26,536 nucleotides of DNA from Paludibacteraceae bacterium. GTDB taxonomy: Bacteria > Bacteroidota > Bacteroidia > Bacteroidales > Paludibacteraceae. Positions within the stretch are counted from its first letter, which is position 1, and each line of letters starts with the position of its first letter. This document shows positions 9,701 to 15,694 of the stretch, in pieces. A model generated the notes under the pieces. The model saw only the letters and a program-made list of their open reading frames with translations, was not told where the DNA came from and did no database searches. Position numbers and translations under genes: made by a program. The stretch covers positions 1 through 26,536 of the forward strand of contig JAKSKW010000021.1 in the NCBI GenBank assembly GCA_024401495.1, given 5' to 3'.

Positions 9701-11525
9701 CTCCCTTCAAATTCAAAGCTGGACCTTCCGACTCCTCGCTCTTGAATCCAGCAACAGTTCCGATATTCCAAGTGATAGTGTGTGATCCAGCATCATACTT
9801 ACCACCGTCGCTCGCACTTACGAATACGAAATCCTCTGGCACATTTTCCACGATGACGACATTCTTCGCGTCGACTGTACCAAAGTTACGATAATCAAGC
9901 AAATAAGTTAGCTCATCACCTGTGTATGCAAATGTCACGCTATCCTCGATAGCACGGTAGATCTTCATATTGGCAGATGGCTTCATTACACTTGGCGCCT
10001 GGTGGTTACCAGTTGCGATCAGCATACCCAACCAACGGAAGAAACCGTGGAAATAGTGAGGCTTACTTGAAAGATAACCATCACCACCCTCTGTGATATC
10101 CCACTCGATATTACATGTTCTATAAAGCAAACCTGACAACTCTAAATCTCCAGATCCAATAGCAGCCGGCATACCGACACCTGCCACCCAGTTGAAGATA
10201 AACTCACTCTTAGGGAATGAACCGTCAGGACCGATATCCCAGTGTAGTGTACCTGGACCTTTATAAGTTAGTTCTGGGCCTCCACCAAACTCAGTACATG
10301 ACGCTGACTTATCCCATCCCTGAGGATCATTCATAAACTCAGCAAATCTGTCACACCAGTCTTTCTCAAATGTGTTGCCACCATTTTTTACTGTATGTGA
10401 GACAGGATCCCAAGTATATGTTGGATTTCCATGCCATACATAATTAAGAGCAGTACGCCAAGCCGAACGGAAACGTCCACCCTGGTTTCCAGCCTCCAAT
10501 GTCACCACATTATTTGCAGAGATTGTAGCCTCCTCACCAAAGAATAGGTTTTTAGCAGACTGGCTCAACCAGTTGCCGACCATCCAGTCGCACGAAGCCT
10601 CACATCTACGATACTGCTCTCTCTCCCACTCCGATGACTCTGGAAGGTCAAGGGCCATAATCAAATCATAGAATTCACGGAAATAGGCAGGTGAACTATA
10701 GTCGGTGTGCATATTGACCGGACCCTTATACTCAGGGATATAGTCGACACCATTCATCACTGTAGGGTTAGCATTTCCCCACCCAGTCACCTCAGCCCAA
10801 GTCGTACCATTCTTTAAGTAACCGTCAAGGCCGACGTCACCTGTAGTCACACGTCGAGGATTCTCAGTCTTGAATCTCTCCTCATACAAAGCCACAAGAC
10901 CACGAGTGACCTCAATCATATCCTTCTTATATGAGATTGCCTCACCGTTAGCACCCTTATGACCGCTATCGTCACCCCACTGGCGCCAAGCGATATACAA
11001 AGCCAAAACGATCTCATTATCACCGTCGGTAGCCGAACAGTTATTGTTTTGGTCTCCAATAATCAAATTTCCATATTCTCCGCCACCGATTTTTGCTCCC
11101 GTCATGTAACTAGTAGATCCCGGACGGAAACTATCATGGATTCTGAACCATAGACCATCGAACGCGTCCTTATCTCCCATCACAGCAGCCGCAAGCATAG
11201 AGTAACCGTCACCCTCACGACAGTCGTAAGGACAACCGATATTACCACGGATGTATTTGACACCATCCATCACGTCGCCAGTATACTCCCACTCATTAGC
11301 GAAGATCTGATAAGCGTCACGGATATCCTGCTCCATCTCAATATGCACAACACCCTCAGGATTCTTTGTCCCCAAGTTATCACCAGACGCATATTCCAAA
11401 AACTGAGGGAATGGATAGGCAGGGTTGCCGGAATTGATATGTACCGGCACAGCATTTAGGACTCCCGTCGACATAACGAGCGCCACTGATGCTCCATATA
11501 TGTATTTACGCATTATTCCTTTCAT
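3732..11525 (-). CDS. Giant GH8-like multidomain exoprotein with T9SS type B C-terminal domain
   Basis: 2,597 residues. Signal peptide at the N-terminus; Met5 (11513) may be the true start because AAAGGA precedes it closely. Residues ~60-510 resemble GH8 (alpha/alpha)6 glycosidases: REGDGYSM with the candidate acid Glu104, DGDNE at 167-171 followed by an ALYIAWRQWG helix, and DYSSPAYFREF at 275-285. DUF11-type modules follow at ~520-645, ~665-1030 and ~1048-1310; the last two are split by large inserts (~700-900 and ~1085-1230). About 13 Ig-like modules (~1320-2430), one SprB-like repeat, and a gliding-motility-type C-terminus with TPNGDGTNDGF, IFDRYGKK and WDGTYLGK (~2515-2597) complete it. 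That C-terminus is the T9SS type B sorting signal, so the protein should be exported to the surface or medium. GH8 members act on beta-glucan, xylan or chitosan; the substrate here is not determinable. Confidence 0.85.
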   Translation of the reverse strand: MKGIMRKYIYGASVALVMSTGVLNAVPVHINSGNPAYPFPQFLEYASGDNLGTKNPEGVVHIEMEQDIRDAYQIFANEWEYTGDVMDGVKYIRGNIGCPYDCREGDGYSMLAAAVMGDKDAFDGLWFRIHDSFRPGSTSYMTGAKIGGGEYGNLIIGDQNNNCSATDGDNEIVLALYIAWRQWGDDSGHKGANGEAISYKKDMIEVTRGLVALYEERFKTENPRRVTTGDVGLDGYLKNGTTWAEVTGWGNANPTVMNGVDYIPEYKGPVNMHTDYSSPAYFREFYDLIMALDLPESSEWEREQYRRCEASCDWMVGNWLSQSAKNLFFGEEATISANNVVTLEAGNQGGRFRSAWRTALNYVWHGNPTYTWDPVSHTVKNGGNTFEKDWCDRFAEFMNDPQGWDKSASCTEFGGGPELTYKGPGTLHWDIGPDGSFPKSEFIFNWVAGVGMPAAIGSGDLELSGLLYRTCNIEWDITEGGDGYLSSKPHYFHGFFRWLGMLIATGNHQAPSVMKPSANMKIYRAIEDSVTFAYTGDELTYLLDYRNFGTVDAKNVVIVENVPEDFVFVSASDGGKYDAGSHTITWNIGTVAGFKSEESEGPALNLKGANLSKTMGQVSYKCKIGPNAFGRYCTTADITCSNGTGWTTNEYPNYVTATMQRNCVDVIKRALKIEKTSDVEKVNPGNLVEYKINFENSSEAGWLDGGRPRVNIGISNSGLGTSQQWLRFRLYNDAIEPYINYGNYRIAYYMYDAGLDCLAGEEDCPNGWGWYTAIYEGKRSSADKVNVTHETIVEGSDDYGKWNQRMCIQFAPLLVTTTAHLSNYYGMGSRIHKGGTEPLRVAGYLYPSNWASTNFADDWSWDAKAQDAEDGNYHPVSPSWQTIDPETGKSVEIPVIEYLPSVCEKPTHVVKNILVEEYDGYVWRRILGTGPMAGREARDVVVIDTLPKGMEFVDFMNECPLAEYGASWDKYQIADGRWVVKWEIPIMQVKQKGSIIYTAIASFPSGAECETDDELTTNVAWILAEKNSPLSDTAEVTVTCAKVPKPILPTTLIKTVDKEKVQIGDEVTYTIEYEQTHGAIFDDALANVSDWTANGSAMKDGVLTITQGNSATFKNSLSKNIYVEMDADISQDQESEIILRDNIHIQFKYNSSNGMSITCLDGTKQVQKATVALKNNPSRWKIRLQDDILQMWFGKDTSAGAAFTASGLTVKEGKLSFNGMAWGSFKYSNMHVHTDYAYNLTIVDNKPEEITFGSADEGGKLVGDSIVWEFEHGMNKPIPYGKKYTVTWTGTVDACNEVLINQAYAQLLGHSDDEIRAQATSECIDDACEGVQKAELTIKDSEICAGDSTVLKAVGSPKSSKYEYEFFLGNTSLGDASSVDSFIVKEMGDYKVKISDPSCPTANPASSKTVSLTVNGLPDEEITDKAVICENEALKLGDVTVDDRTIEWYGDKNKTIVVDAEDIPAEDVRNTYFYVLTDEATGCKGELKEWDVVINEVPSTPTVKPEKELPLKDGVSENITNMASASESRNYVVWYKSEDAAIKDSVKAPILVDLSNEGKVTYYVREKSPEGCIGDLVPVSVLITSSQKPNPNDTTICVGDEIDVTTLVEAEEGNTLIWYDENGDEMDAPEKYTSEEAGVKEFTVAQTNGTAVSDKSTFTVTTVEVAALKADVINYCSGDEAMPLRATVDDSNCATCKNPTSYNWYLKGQITTELTPETKVTSTRMYDYEVEPVYEIAKGHVCVGKKVSVEVNVEFVPAVMPDHAIHYTLSDAVDGKFPTLTEQDETAVVASAGNKLVWYDAEGNEIGETAPSPEMVTDDATVTYKVKQVSKNGCESELQEVTVIITKTPIPTTTIAYYCDGETPDPIEQFAKVTDSNYSLIWYDGDPKKGGVRLASAPVIDVTTNPGEPETIRKYYVAQGNDAETSSANVVEVHIFSNPQLITRDSASCEKPVDINGLWSDVSKKVEFTTFYTAFGSTLGQDEVVTTSGTYRVEGSFNIGVAPNIKECTSSKAPIVVEIHTLGTVTIEGADAVCPNTAVELNIKMSDEEIFDSTLTYVWNKPNNATVEKEFVSDPIKAETKFSVTISDGVCKKTFDKTVSINTGKIDGNIEISEDDNENSPVKMNATADGTKFHSCGGEVKIVADVEGSDFVWGDGTTGNTITKKGGVYKLTYKDANGCSTGFSVEISPNPIKDNTVKFDTTLCEGENITLSAVLTAGLEKPDIVWKKDGQEVSTDAALVFKKVTSAEAGEYTYEATNRGCKAEGTFGTLTILPRPTYTIKNVEVVCAGESEEIGLESLTPTTADVEWEENPTLVSTGNTAVVTPEADETYSFTISQNGGCKITEKISVKVAQPIDFKINANDTTVCEYNVGNLRFGLKVMSGDVMSYEWTDSKDSVVSTSSVLRFNENEIGTYKYTVKLTSEACPSVTDDIEVRVAGTPMIETINKIDYHNIEIVPSDEVGEAPFEYKIDANEFSPSEEVRVNYGHHTAVIKDANGCTSSYEFDAEAPEFEIPTVVTPNGDGTNDGFISQVIAEAYPDAKVTIFDRYGKKLAEIKGDEAWDGTYLGKKMPSTDYWYEIWIDEIRKKYVGHFTLIND

Positions 11526-11585
11526 GCATTTAAAGTTTATGTGTGTACCCTATTATTTTTAGTGTTTATGTTAGATTTTAATTTG

Positions 11586-11617
11586 CAAATGTCTAAAAAA
11601 ATTGCGGTATTAACAAA
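11586..11617 (-). promoter_or_regulatory. Candidate promoter of the giant gene
   Basis: Minus-strand -33 TTTG (11614-11617), 20-base spacer, -7 GACATTTG (11586-11593). The -7 departs from TAnnTTTG only at its first base, but the spacing is exact. It implies a leader of roughly 55-65 bases. Confidence 0.5.
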
Positions 11618-11751
11618 TTTTAGAAAGTGTTTTATGTGTTCCATAATCTTTTCTGCGTGGAGCGACGTGAAAAAGGCGAACAAGCAATAAATTTTAATCA
11701 TCTGATTCATAGTAAGTTTTAACATTTCTTAAAAAATATTCCCAAAAACAC

Positions 11752-11782
11752 TTGCAAACTACTCCAAATAGCTATACCTTTG
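11752..11782 (+). promoter_or_regulatory. Promoter of tRNA-Leu
   Basis: TTG (11752-11754), 20-base spacer, TACCTTTG (11775-11782), 22 bases before the mature tRNA 5' end. Close match to the Bacteroidota consensus. Confidence 0.8.
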
Positions 11783-11804
11783 CATCGCAATTCAGAAATG
11801 AAGA

Positions 11805-11886
11805 GCCCAGATGGCGGAATCGGTAGACGCGCTGGTCTCAAACACCAGTGAGGCAACTCATCCCGGTTCGATCCCGGGTCTGGGTA
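11805..11886 (+). tRNA. tRNA-Leu (anticodon CAA)
   Basis: Class II tRNA of 82 bases including the discriminator A. The acceptor arms are GCCCAGA and TCTGGGT (first pair G-U). The anticodon stem CTGGT/ACCAG encloses loop CTCAAAC, giving anticodon CAA, which reads UUG. The long variable arm TGAG-GCAA-CTCA is typical of tRNA-Leu, and the T arm is CCCGG-TTCGATC-CCGGG. CCA is not encoded; the following bases are CTA. It has its own promoter and terminator, so it is a single-gene unit. Confidence 0.97.
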
Positions 11887-11890
11887 CTAA

Positions 11891-11918
11891 AGAGAATCAG
11901 AAATGGTTCTCTTTTTTT
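11891..11918 (+). terminator. tRNA-Leu terminator
   Basis: AGAGAA/TTCTCT stem with a 9-base loop followed by seven T, starting five bases after the tRNA. The T run is also the outer end of the large palindrome that follows. Confidence 0.75.
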
Positions 11919-11961
11919 GTTTTGCGCGTTGTGTTATAACATAACGCGCAAAACAAAAAAA
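11912..11961. repeat. 50-base near-perfect palindrome
   Basis: Two 25-base arms meet with no loop (centre between 11936 and 11937) and match at 24 of 25 positions; the single exception is 11931/11942. The arms are T-rich outside, then GCGCG, then TGTTA. A-rich sequence, not T, follows the GC core on either strand, so it does not look like an intrinsic terminator. It could extrude as a cruciform or bind a dimeric protein. Confidence 0.85.
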
Positions 11962-11962
11962 T

Positions 11963-11998
11963 GGGCGGCATGGATTTTCATTCAAGCCGCCCTTTTTT
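11963..11998. terminator. Bidirectional terminator
   Basis: GGGCGGC (11963-11969) pairs with GCCGCCC (11986-11992). It is followed by TTTTTT on the plus strand and ATTTTTTTG on the minus strand. It sits between the tRNA (plus) and the lipoprotein gene ending at 12019 (minus), so it can stop both. Confidence 0.88.
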
Positions 11999-12018
11999 AT
12001 AGAACAAAACAAATTAGT

Positions 12019-12813
12019 TTACTGCCAAGTATATTCGCTATTAATAATATTTTCGCCTCTATCAACTTTTAATGATGTAGGGTAACCATCTTTGTCAAAT
12101 GTCCATGCACATTTTTCTGTATAGTTATTACTATCTAAGACTTGATCATCGACATTGAGATCAAAATCCCAGAATACCTCATAATCAACTGAGACAGGAA
12201 GATTTTTGCAACGCACACCTATATTCGCAGCAAACACGGGATCAGTATACAAAAGGAAAAAAGAGGTTTTGTTTTCTAGAGGAGTGACATATTCATCGTT
12301 TGTGTAAGCAAATGTCTTTATCATAACGACCTCAGAACTTCCATCTGACATCATTTGGCTTTCTGTTTCCATGATGATGTTTCCATTCTCCCATTCATAC
12401 ATATAAATGGTCTGTCCACCAAACTGATCATAGGAAATTTCAGAAACAATCTGTCCTTTATTATCGTACTTAAATACAAAGTAAGACTGATCAGTCGGCC
12501 AATCTATTCTCTCCAAATAGCCATTAGCATCATAAGTTAATGTGACCTGTCGGCCAGTATTCTCCACTCCTATTGCTTTGTTGCCATCATAAGTAAACTG
12601 GATTTCATAATCTTCCGGCCCAATACTTTTTATGCATCTCGACTTATTGTCATACTCGTACATATTTATAGATTCGCCATAAGTATCACTAATAGTCTCC
12701 TTAACCAATTTCTTATCAGCAACAGGATCCTTATCATCCTCTACCTCATCGCAAGACGACGCGAATCCGGCAAACATCGCTAGGATTCCAGAAAATAACA
12801 AAAACTTTTTCAA
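12019..12813 (-). CDS. YD-repeat-like (DUF4595-type) lipoprotein, copy 2
   Basis: 264 residues. Signal peptide with lipobox ending at Cys21 and an acidic stretch straight after it (DEVEDDKD), the pattern of a Bacteroidota lipoprotein export signal, so surface exposure is likely. The mature part is a run of short beta-strand units such as YEYDNKSRC, FTYDGNKAI, LTYDANGYLERI, FKYDNKGQI and YEWENGN, ending in WTFDKDGYPTSLK. These resemble YD/RHS-like or DUF4595-type repeats common in Bacteroidales. Function unknown; no catalytic motif seen. It is paralogous to the upstream gene (same order of units, same ENGN, TPLENK and KNLPV motifs), indicating tandem duplication. The two genes are separated by 55 bases that contain a strong hairpin. 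Confidence 0.8.
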   Translation of the reverse strand: MKKFLLFSGILAMFAGFASSCDEVEDDKDPVADKKLVKETISDTYGESINMYEYDNKSRCIKSIGPEDYEIQFTYDGNKAIGVENTGRQVTLTYDANGYLERIDWPTDQSYFVFKYDNKGQIVSEISYDQFGGQTIYMYEWENGNIIMETESQMMSDGSSEVVMIKTFAYTNDEYVTPLENKTSFFLLYTDPVFAANIGVRCKNLPVSVDYEVFWDFDLNVDDQVLDSNNYTEKCAWTFDKDGYPTSLKVDRGENIINSEYTWQ

Positions 12814-12820
12814 ATCAAAT

Positions 12821-12860
12821 AAAAAAATAGTAGAGACTCATAATGGCGTCTCTACTATTT
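12821..12860 (-). terminator. Intercistronic terminator or attenuator
   Basis: A 13-bp stem, AAATAGTAGAGAC (12825-12837) with GTCTCTACTATTT (12848-12860), loop of 10, followed on the minus strand by TTTTTTT. It lies just after the first lipoprotein gene and ends 8 bases before the second, so the second is expressed by read-through or another promoter. Member of the GAGACG palindrome family. Confidence 0.85.
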
Positions 12861-12868
12861 ATAAATTA

Positions 12869-13642
12869 TTATTCCCAAACGAACTCTACTGAGTTCTCGT
12901 TGTAACCTTCCTTCGATAACATCTTTGTAGGATAACCATCGGCATCAAAAGTCCATATCACATTTAATGAAGCGAACTCCTTGCCGCTTTCCATATACTT
13001 TATCTCCACAGGCAAATTCTTCAATGCGACTCCTGACAAATAATAAGGAGTACTATACTTTCCATCCTCAATTTGCATCATTGTGAAGCCTACCTTATTC
13101 TCAATCGGTGTAAGATTTTCACTGTTAGTGTACTCAAATAGAATTGTCAAATCATACGACTCACCGTTTTCCTGCTCATGAGTTTCCACTTTTGTGACGT
13201 TTCCATTCTCCCATGTGAAATTTACCACATAAGAATAACCATCTTCGTCAGAATCTGTAACTGAAAGCAACTGTCCTTCCTTGTCATACGAATATACCGT
13301 GATCTCCGCTCCTCCATTCTCGACTTTCTTCGACTTGATATAGCCGTCGGAATTTAGTGTAAGTGATGTTGTCACTCTGACCTCTCCATCTGGAAGACAA
13401 ACCTCCTCGATAATCTTACCATCTCCATAAGTATATTTGGCTGTCTCACCGACCTCATCAGTATAAGACGAACATCTTCCAGATTCATCGTAAACGAAGC
13501 TGTAATAAGAAGAACCATCAACAACTTTTGTCAACTTCTTAGCTTTCTTAGAATTGCCGTCGTCTTCGCCTTCCTCCTTGTCACATGACACAAATCCTGC
13601 CATCAAAGCAAGAGCACCCAAAAAATAAAGTATTTTCTTCAT
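12869..13642 (-). CDS. YD-repeat-like (DUF4595-type) lipoprotein, copy 1
   Basis: 257 residues. Signal peptide and lipobox with Cys20, followed by DKEEGEDD, a strongly acidic export-signal-like start, so probably an outer-membrane surface lipoprotein. The mature region is built from beta-hairpin units: FVYDESGRC, YTYGDGKI, LTLNSDGYIKSK, YSYDKEGQLLSV, FTWENGNVTKV, and near the end WTFDADGYPTKM. It contains no visible enzyme motif. It shares architecture and motifs (ENGN, TPIENK, KNLPV, FDADGYPT) with its downstream neighbour. A -7 element TACCTTTG (13783-13790) about 140 bases upstream and a hairpin at 13655-13677 mark the leader. Role not known; family assignment rests on repeat appearance only. 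Confidence 0.8.
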   Translation of the reverse strand: MKKILYFLGALALMAGFVSCDKEEGEDDGNSKKAKKLTKVVDGSSYYSFVYDESGRCSSYTDEVGETAKYTYGDGKIIEEVCLPDGEVRVTTSLTLNSDGYIKSKKVENGGAEITVYSYDKEGQLLSVTDSDEDGYSYVVNFTWENGNVTKVETHEQENGESYDLTILFEYTNSENLTPIENKVGFTMMQIEDGKYSTPYYLSGVALKNLPVEIKYMESGKEFASLNVIWTFDADGYPTKMLSKEGYNENSVEFVWE

Positions 13643-13654
13643 AATATTTTCTTT

Positions 13655-13677
13655 TGCCTATACGACTCTTATAGGCA
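13655..13677 (-). promoter_or_regulatory. Leader hairpin before lipoprotein copy 1
   Basis: TGCCTAT/ATAGGCA (7 bp, 9-base loop) ends 12 bases before the start codon, close enough to affect ribosome access. No T run follows on the minus strand. Confidence 0.5.
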
Positions 13678-13782
13678 TAAACAATATTTTAAAGTGTTGA
13701 GCCGTTATTACCCTCATCTAAATAATTCCATTGATTAAGACTAAAGTAAAACACTTCTACAATTTGCAAAAATTATTTTCTG

Positions 13783-13790
13783 CAAAGGTA
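13783..13790 (-). promoter_or_regulatory. -7 element for the lipoprotein pair
   Basis: TACCTTTG on the minus strand matches TAnnTTTG. No clear -33 TTTG is found at 20 bases. Expected leader about 135 bases. Confidence 0.45.
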
Positions 13791-13866
13791 GTTGCGATCA
13801 TGAATATATCCTTACCATAACGTAAATTTTATACTCACAAACTATCAAATGCGTAAAATTGTCGCT

Positions 13867-14805
13867 TTATTTATCATAATACTTCATCAATGTTTTTGCA
13901 AAGTTTTTCATCTGTTCTCTTACAGACGCCGGTTCTAACACCTCTATCATATCCCCTTGCATCATCACAAGCTGAAGAAAATCATTCGTGACCTTCACAT
14001 TCATCTCAAACACTGTGGATTCACCATCACTCGACACTATCTTCTGAGACTCGTGGAAAGGCAACGTCTCCATATAATTTCTCGCTCCTCCGTATGCCTT
14101 GATCAAAACCCGCTGTTTTGGATCTTTGGAATGCATCACTCCAAGACATCCGTCGTAGAATTTCTCAGCGTCAAAATCCTTATCCATCTTGAAAGTCTTG
14201 TCTGTAATCTCAAGATTGTTGATACGGTCGAGAGCGTAGACACGGATCTCGTCGTCATGCGTTTTATTCTGCTTGTTCTTCTCCACATAGTGAAGAGCTC
14301 TAACAATCACATACCAACGTCGGTTGGCCACCTTCATGAAATAAGGTTCAGCCTCGAAAGTCTTCTCCACGTCGTCGCTAAACTTCTGATATGTGATCTT
14401 CACCACCTTGTTCTCACGCATAGCCTGCATAAATGAAGTAAGCCAAGTATTGCCCGACGGGATTTTTTCAAACTGGACTCTGTTTTCCAACTGTTTGTCG
14501 GCCAACACCTGATTCAACACTGAGTAGGAATCCATCACCCACGACCTCACAGATTTATTGTCGTCCAACGATGATTCAGCAATATGATAAAAGTATCCCT
14601 TCACACTCTTGTCGATCTCAATATCAATACCCAACGCATCAGCGATTCCATCCTTGAAATTATGGAAAGTACGAAGCGACAATTTTTCTCCGTTTCCGAA
14701 TCCCGAATATTTCCACTTCTCGCTTATCTGTTTGTAAGTAAGACGTTTGTACTGACGTAGAAGATCTACAAGCCATACGAATTTTGCAAATTGTGTTCCA
14801 GCCAT
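13867..14805 (-). CDS. WYL-domain transcriptional regulator
   Basis: 312 residues. The N-terminal ~65 residues look like a winged helix-turn-helix (LTYKQISEKW..., LSLRTFHNFKDGI). The WYL domain spans about 125-215, with RRWYVIV at 162-168 in place of the WYL core and ALDRI at 191-195 carrying the conserved Arg. A WCX-type C-terminal region follows (KAYGGARNYMETLPFHESQ...). WYL proteins are cytosolic regulators that sense ligands, sometimes nucleic acids or nucleotides, and often control defence or DNA-repair genes, but no such gene lies beside it here. It is transcribed alone: 880 bases without protein genes lie upstream and 220 downstream. A -7-like TATATTTG is present at 14856-14863. Target unknown. 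Confidence 0.88.
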   Translation of the reverse strand: MAGTQFAKFVWLVDLLRQYKRLTYKQISEKWKYSGFGNGEKLSLRTFHNFKDGIADALGIDIEIDKSVKGYFYHIAESSLDDNKSVRSWVMDSYSVLNQVLADKQLENRVQFEKIPSGNTWLTSFMQAMRENKVVKITYQKFSDDVEKTFEAEPYFMKVANRRWYVIVRALHYVEKNKQNKTHDDEIRVYALDRINNLEITDKTFKMDKDFDAEKFYDGCLGVMHSKDPKQRVLIKAYGGARNYMETLPFHESQKIVSSDGESTVFEMNVKVTNDFLQLVMMQGDMIEVLEPASVREQMKNFAKTLMKYYDK

Positions 14806-14855
14806 AATCCTTTTGTTTTTTAGGTTAATAAATATGAGGTTATGTTATTCTCCAA

Positions 14856-14863
14856 CAAATATA
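14856..14863 (-). promoter_or_regulatory. -7 element of the WYL gene
   Basis: TATATTTG on the minus strand, about 50 bases before the start codon; no good -33 seen. Confidence 0.4.
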
Positions 14864-14916
14864 ATAAAAGATATGAAAATAAATGGCAGAGTTTGACTAT
14901 TTTTTCTCTTCTTTTT

Positions 14917-14949
14917 AAAAACGTAAACCGCCAGACTTGCGTCCAGCGG
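14917..14949 (-). terminator. Terminator-like hairpin with GCAA loop
   Basis: On the minus strand CCGCTGGAC, loop GCAA, GTCTGGCGG: nine pairs, two of them wobble, then TTTACGTTTTT. It is nearly the same hairpin as the glnN terminator at 21447-21478. No protein gene lies upstream of it on this strand, which points to an RNA gene ending here. Confidence 0.6.
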
Positions 14950-15036
14950 ATTATGTATTTGTAGTTTTGCTTTATTTTTTCATTTACTAAAGTTCAAAGT
15001 CTCATTAACAATAATTACTCTCATTACCTCATAATC

Positions 15037-15182
15037 AAAATCCTTTACCCCAATAACATTAATCCTTAAAATCCAAAATCCTTTTAATTCTTAATTCAAA
15101 TAAATCCTTTTAATAAAATCCTTTTAATTAGTCCTAGTCTTAAATAATCAAATAATGTGTCCCTTTTCCAAAATCCTTTTAC
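15037..15182. repeat. Irregular AATCCTTTTA repeats
   Basis: Units resembling AATCCTTTTAAT occur near 15038, 15061, 15076, 15103, 15116 and 15171, with a weaker one near 15159. Spacing varies from about 13 to 55 bases, unlike CRISPR or iterons. On the minus strand they read AAAAGGATT. Confidence 0.6.
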
Positions 15183-15554
15183 GTCTCTCCAATTCCCTAA
15201 AGAGATTCGATAGTAAAACTCAGCGTGGGAATTGCGCCTAACTGCAACGCTGTCTTAATCGTTTTTAACAAAAGTAGAGCAAAAATTAAATAATTGTTAA
15301 CAAAACTATATGCCCTTCAACACATTATTTTGATAATAAATTTAACATATTGATTTTCAGTAAATTATAAGACACTTCAAAAATATGTTCTACAAAAGTG
15401 TTTTTTGCAACGTCGGAATCTATAAATTATTCAATTCGTTAGATATATATAGGGATTTGGGAGATTTTAAACATTCACGTTTCCGACTTCTCATAAATAT
15501 TTTTTATATAACTAATACAATAATTTTTTGATTTTTACGTTATGATTTAATAGC

Positions 15555-15575
15555 TCAGTCATAGATAATGACTGA
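15555..15575 (+). promoter_or_regulatory. Inverted repeat upstream of the GH16 gene
   Basis: TCAGTCAT, five bases, ATGACTGA: a perfect 8-bp inverted repeat 120 bases before the start codon, with no T run. It could be an operator for a dimeric regulator or a small RNA hairpin. Confidence 0.5.
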
Positions 15576-15660
15576 TTATAATGAGGATCGTTAAGGGACA
15601 AAATCGAGATATTCCCCATTATTTTGAAGAAAAGGAATAGATATTTTAATTAATAAATTC

Positions 15661-15668
15661 TATTTTTG
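15661..15668 (+). promoter_or_regulatory. -7 element of the GH16 gene
   Basis: TATTTTTG matches TAnnTTTG and lies 27 bases before the start codon. No TTTG is found at the usual 20-base distance. Confidence 0.4.
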
Positions 15669-15694
15669 GGATCTGAAAAACTAAAACTACAGAA

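Larger units (their letters stand above)
14917..15268 (-). ncRNA. Candidate non-coding RNA, unassigned family
   Basis: About 350 bases with no open frame of note, bounded by a -7 element TACTTTTG (15269-15276; a TTTG lies 24 bases upstream at 15301-15304) and a GCAA-loop hairpin at 14928-14949. The 5' part can form two crossing helices: CAGCGT (15247-15252) with ACGCTG (15221-15226), and CAATTCCC (15227-15234) with GGGAATTG (15190-15197), an H-type pseudoknot arrangement. The middle (15037-15180) carries about seven AAAAGGATT-like units. I recognise no known family (not tmRNA, RNase P or SRP). Transcription is inferred, and the fold is by eye. Confidence 0.4.

Noticed and set aside
11537..11725. 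62-residue minus-strand frame upstream of the giant gene
   Set aside because: Sits over the likely promoter region, AT-rich, no recognisable features.
11805..11961. Integrated element using tRNA-Leu as attachment site
   Set aside because: No integrase gene and no second copy of the tRNA 3' end was noticed in the window.
11848..12072. 74-residue frame starting in the tRNA
   Set aside because: Overlaps the tRNA 3' half, the palindrome, two terminators and the end of a lipoprotein gene.
13867..14805. Defence island marked by the WYL regulator
   Set aside because: No nuclease, restriction, CBASS or toxin-antitoxin gene adjoins it; WYL proteins also have other roles.
15037..15182. CRISPR array
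   Set aside because: Units are about 10 bases with irregular spacing and no spacer-length regularity; no cas genes nearby.
14917..15268. tmRNA, RNase P RNA or SRP RNA
   Set aside because: No tRNA-like ends, tag reading frame, GAGGAAAGUCC-type core or SRP apical loop motif could be found.
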